Assembly: GCF_000090795.2 (NCBI RefSeq)
Contig: NW_003546244.1
Location: 240,748-304,747 of the forward strand
Origin: Amphimedon queenslandica
Taxonomy: Eukaryota > Porifera > Demospongiae > Haplosclerida > Niphatidae
DNA length: 64,000 nt
Reading direction: 5' to 3'
Below are positions 63,306 to 64,000 of this stretch, piece by piece. The position numbers were made by a program, and so were the translations under genes. Under the pieces are notes generated by a model. That model did no database searches, was not told the DNA's origin, and worked only from the letters and a program-made list of their open reading frames with translations. Position 1 is the first letter of the stretch; every line of letters starts with the position of its first letter.

Positions 63306-64000
63306 ATGAAGTTCCTTTCTCAATTACTTTTACTTGTCTTAGTTGTGATAGCAACTGCCACTAAAGCTCCAGTACCTCCTAATATAGTGTTTGTCCTTGT
63401 TGATGATTGGGGGTTTGCTGATGTCAGCTTTCGTAATCCAGCCATTAAGTCTCCTAACTTCCAGAAACTAGCAGAAACTGGTCTTATCTTGGACAGACAC
63501 TATGTGTATCGCTATTGCTCTCCTACAAGAGTGTCTTTCCTAACAGGACGATGGCCCCATCATGCTCACCAATATAACATTAAGCCTAACTTTCAAATTG
63601 GTACCAATATCAACATGACAATGTTGCCTGCTAAGCTAAAGACTGTTGGATATAAAACACACATGGTTGGTAAATGGCACCAAGGATTCTTTCAACCAAA
63701 GTTCCTGCCCATTAATAGAGGCTTTGATACTTCATCTGGGTTTCTTAGTGGAGCAGAGGATCACTTTACTCAGTATAGAGATTGTGCCATTGACTATTGG
63801 AGGAATGATACATATGATACTCGTAATGGAACTTATGATGCTTACACTTATAAAGATGATCTAACAAAGATATTTGATGCTCATGAGACTCAAAAACCAA
63901 TGTTCCTATATCTACCATTACATAATGTTCATGCACCACTTCAAGCACCCAAGGAATGGCTGGATATTTACGCAGCTAATTCCACTTGTGACGAGCGCCA
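63306..64000 (+). CDS. Arylsulfatase (ARSB/ARSI/ARSJ-type), 5' part, runs off the window
   Basis: Signal peptide MKFLSQLLLLVLVVIATATK, then NIVFVLVDDWGFADVSF with the metal-binding DD. The formylglycine motif C71-S-P-T-R is intact (YCSPTRVSFLTGRWPHH), with MVGKWHQG and RGFDTSSGFLSGAEDHF as in human ARSB (MVGKWHLG, RGFDTYFGYLLGSEDYYS). Then PMFLYLPLHNVHAPLQAPKE. Several N-glycosylation sequons. Known role: lysosomal or secreted hydrolysis of sulfate esters of glycosaminoglycans. No intron in the 232 codons seen. The start is an ATG at 63306 after satellite array 3. Confidence 0.93.
   Translation, partial: MKFLSQLLLLVLVVIATATKAPVPPNIVFVLVDDWGFADVSFRNPAIKSPNFQKLAETGLILDRHYVYRYCSPTRVSFLTGRWPHHAHQYNIKPNFQIGTNINMTMLPAKLKTVGYKTHMVGKWHQGFFQPKFLPINRGFDTSSGFLSGAEDHFTQYRDCAIDYWRNDTYDTRNGTYDAYTYKDDLTKIFDAHETQKPMFLYLPLHNVHAPLQAPKEWLDIYAANSTCDER

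Noticed and set aside
1-64000. tRNA, rRNA, viral or large autonomous transposon genes.
   Set aside because: No cloverleaf A/B-box pairs, ribosomal segments, reverse transcriptase, integrase or transposase motifs were seen by eye; a tRNAscan and RepeatMasker run would be decisive.

Overview
The window is nuclear DNA from an animal with a very compact, AT-rich genome. Nearly every gene has a clear metazoan family assignment (ITPR, NAA10, TRAIP, SPAG16, UBA2, BICRA, RPN1, ARPC4, IPO9, ODAD1, LIN37, WDR82, METTL18, FEM1). Genes are split by many short GT-AG introns, and start codons of neighbours are often only 50-200 bp apart. This compactness, together with a Death-domain membrane receptor type I do not know from vertebrates, suggests a demosponge such as Amphimedon queenslandica. 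The species is an inference, not a database result. About 30 protein-coding genes fit in 64 kb. I saw no tRNA, rRNA or CRISPR array. One 126-base assembly gap lies inside the BICRA-like gene. | Layout. 1-10 kb: N-terminal part of an IP3 receptor (minus), NAA10, an SRSF3-like splicing factor, an unknown gene, and a two-pass membrane protein. 10-26 kb: TRAIP, whose introns carry a satellite array and nested MITEs, then DDX51, SPAG16, UBA2 and a BICRA/GLTSCR1-like gene. 26-30 kb: a head-to-head pair of unknown paralogues, then a two-pass membrane protein carrying two Death-like domains. 30-40 kb: RPN1, ARPC4, TMEM258, IPO9. 40-50 kb: ODAD1, a secreted CUB-like protein, an MTCH-type mitochondrial protein, a secreted PQQ-type propeller, LIN37 with a second satellite array. 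50-64 kb: a C2H2 zinc-finger gene, WDR82 with three MITEs in its introns, an unknown coiled-coil protein, METTL18, a FEM1-like protein with membrane segments, a probable tail-anchored protein, and the start of an arylsulfatase. | Connections. RPN1 and TMEM258 are both oligosaccharyltransferase subunits and lie 1.4 kb apart. SPAG16 and ODAD1 are both axonemal, and each has an RFX X-box within 40 bp upstream of its start codon. Many other start-proximal regions carry CACGTG E-boxes, NRF1 palindromes, ETS sites or CCACGCCCA boxes. | The most unusual item is a gene family with two members here (8661-9860 and 28135-29883). Both encode a signal-anchor helix, an N-glycosylated ectodomain and a second helix with a 29-residue tail. 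They share a phase-1 intron just before the first helix. Only the second member carries two N-terminal Death-like domains, each in its own exon with a phase-1 3' junction. This looks like an exon-shuffled, possibly sponge-specific receptor system. A second unusual item is a 177-bp satellite family organised as three-monomer higher-order repeats. It shares a sequence core with a local MITE and probably arose from it.
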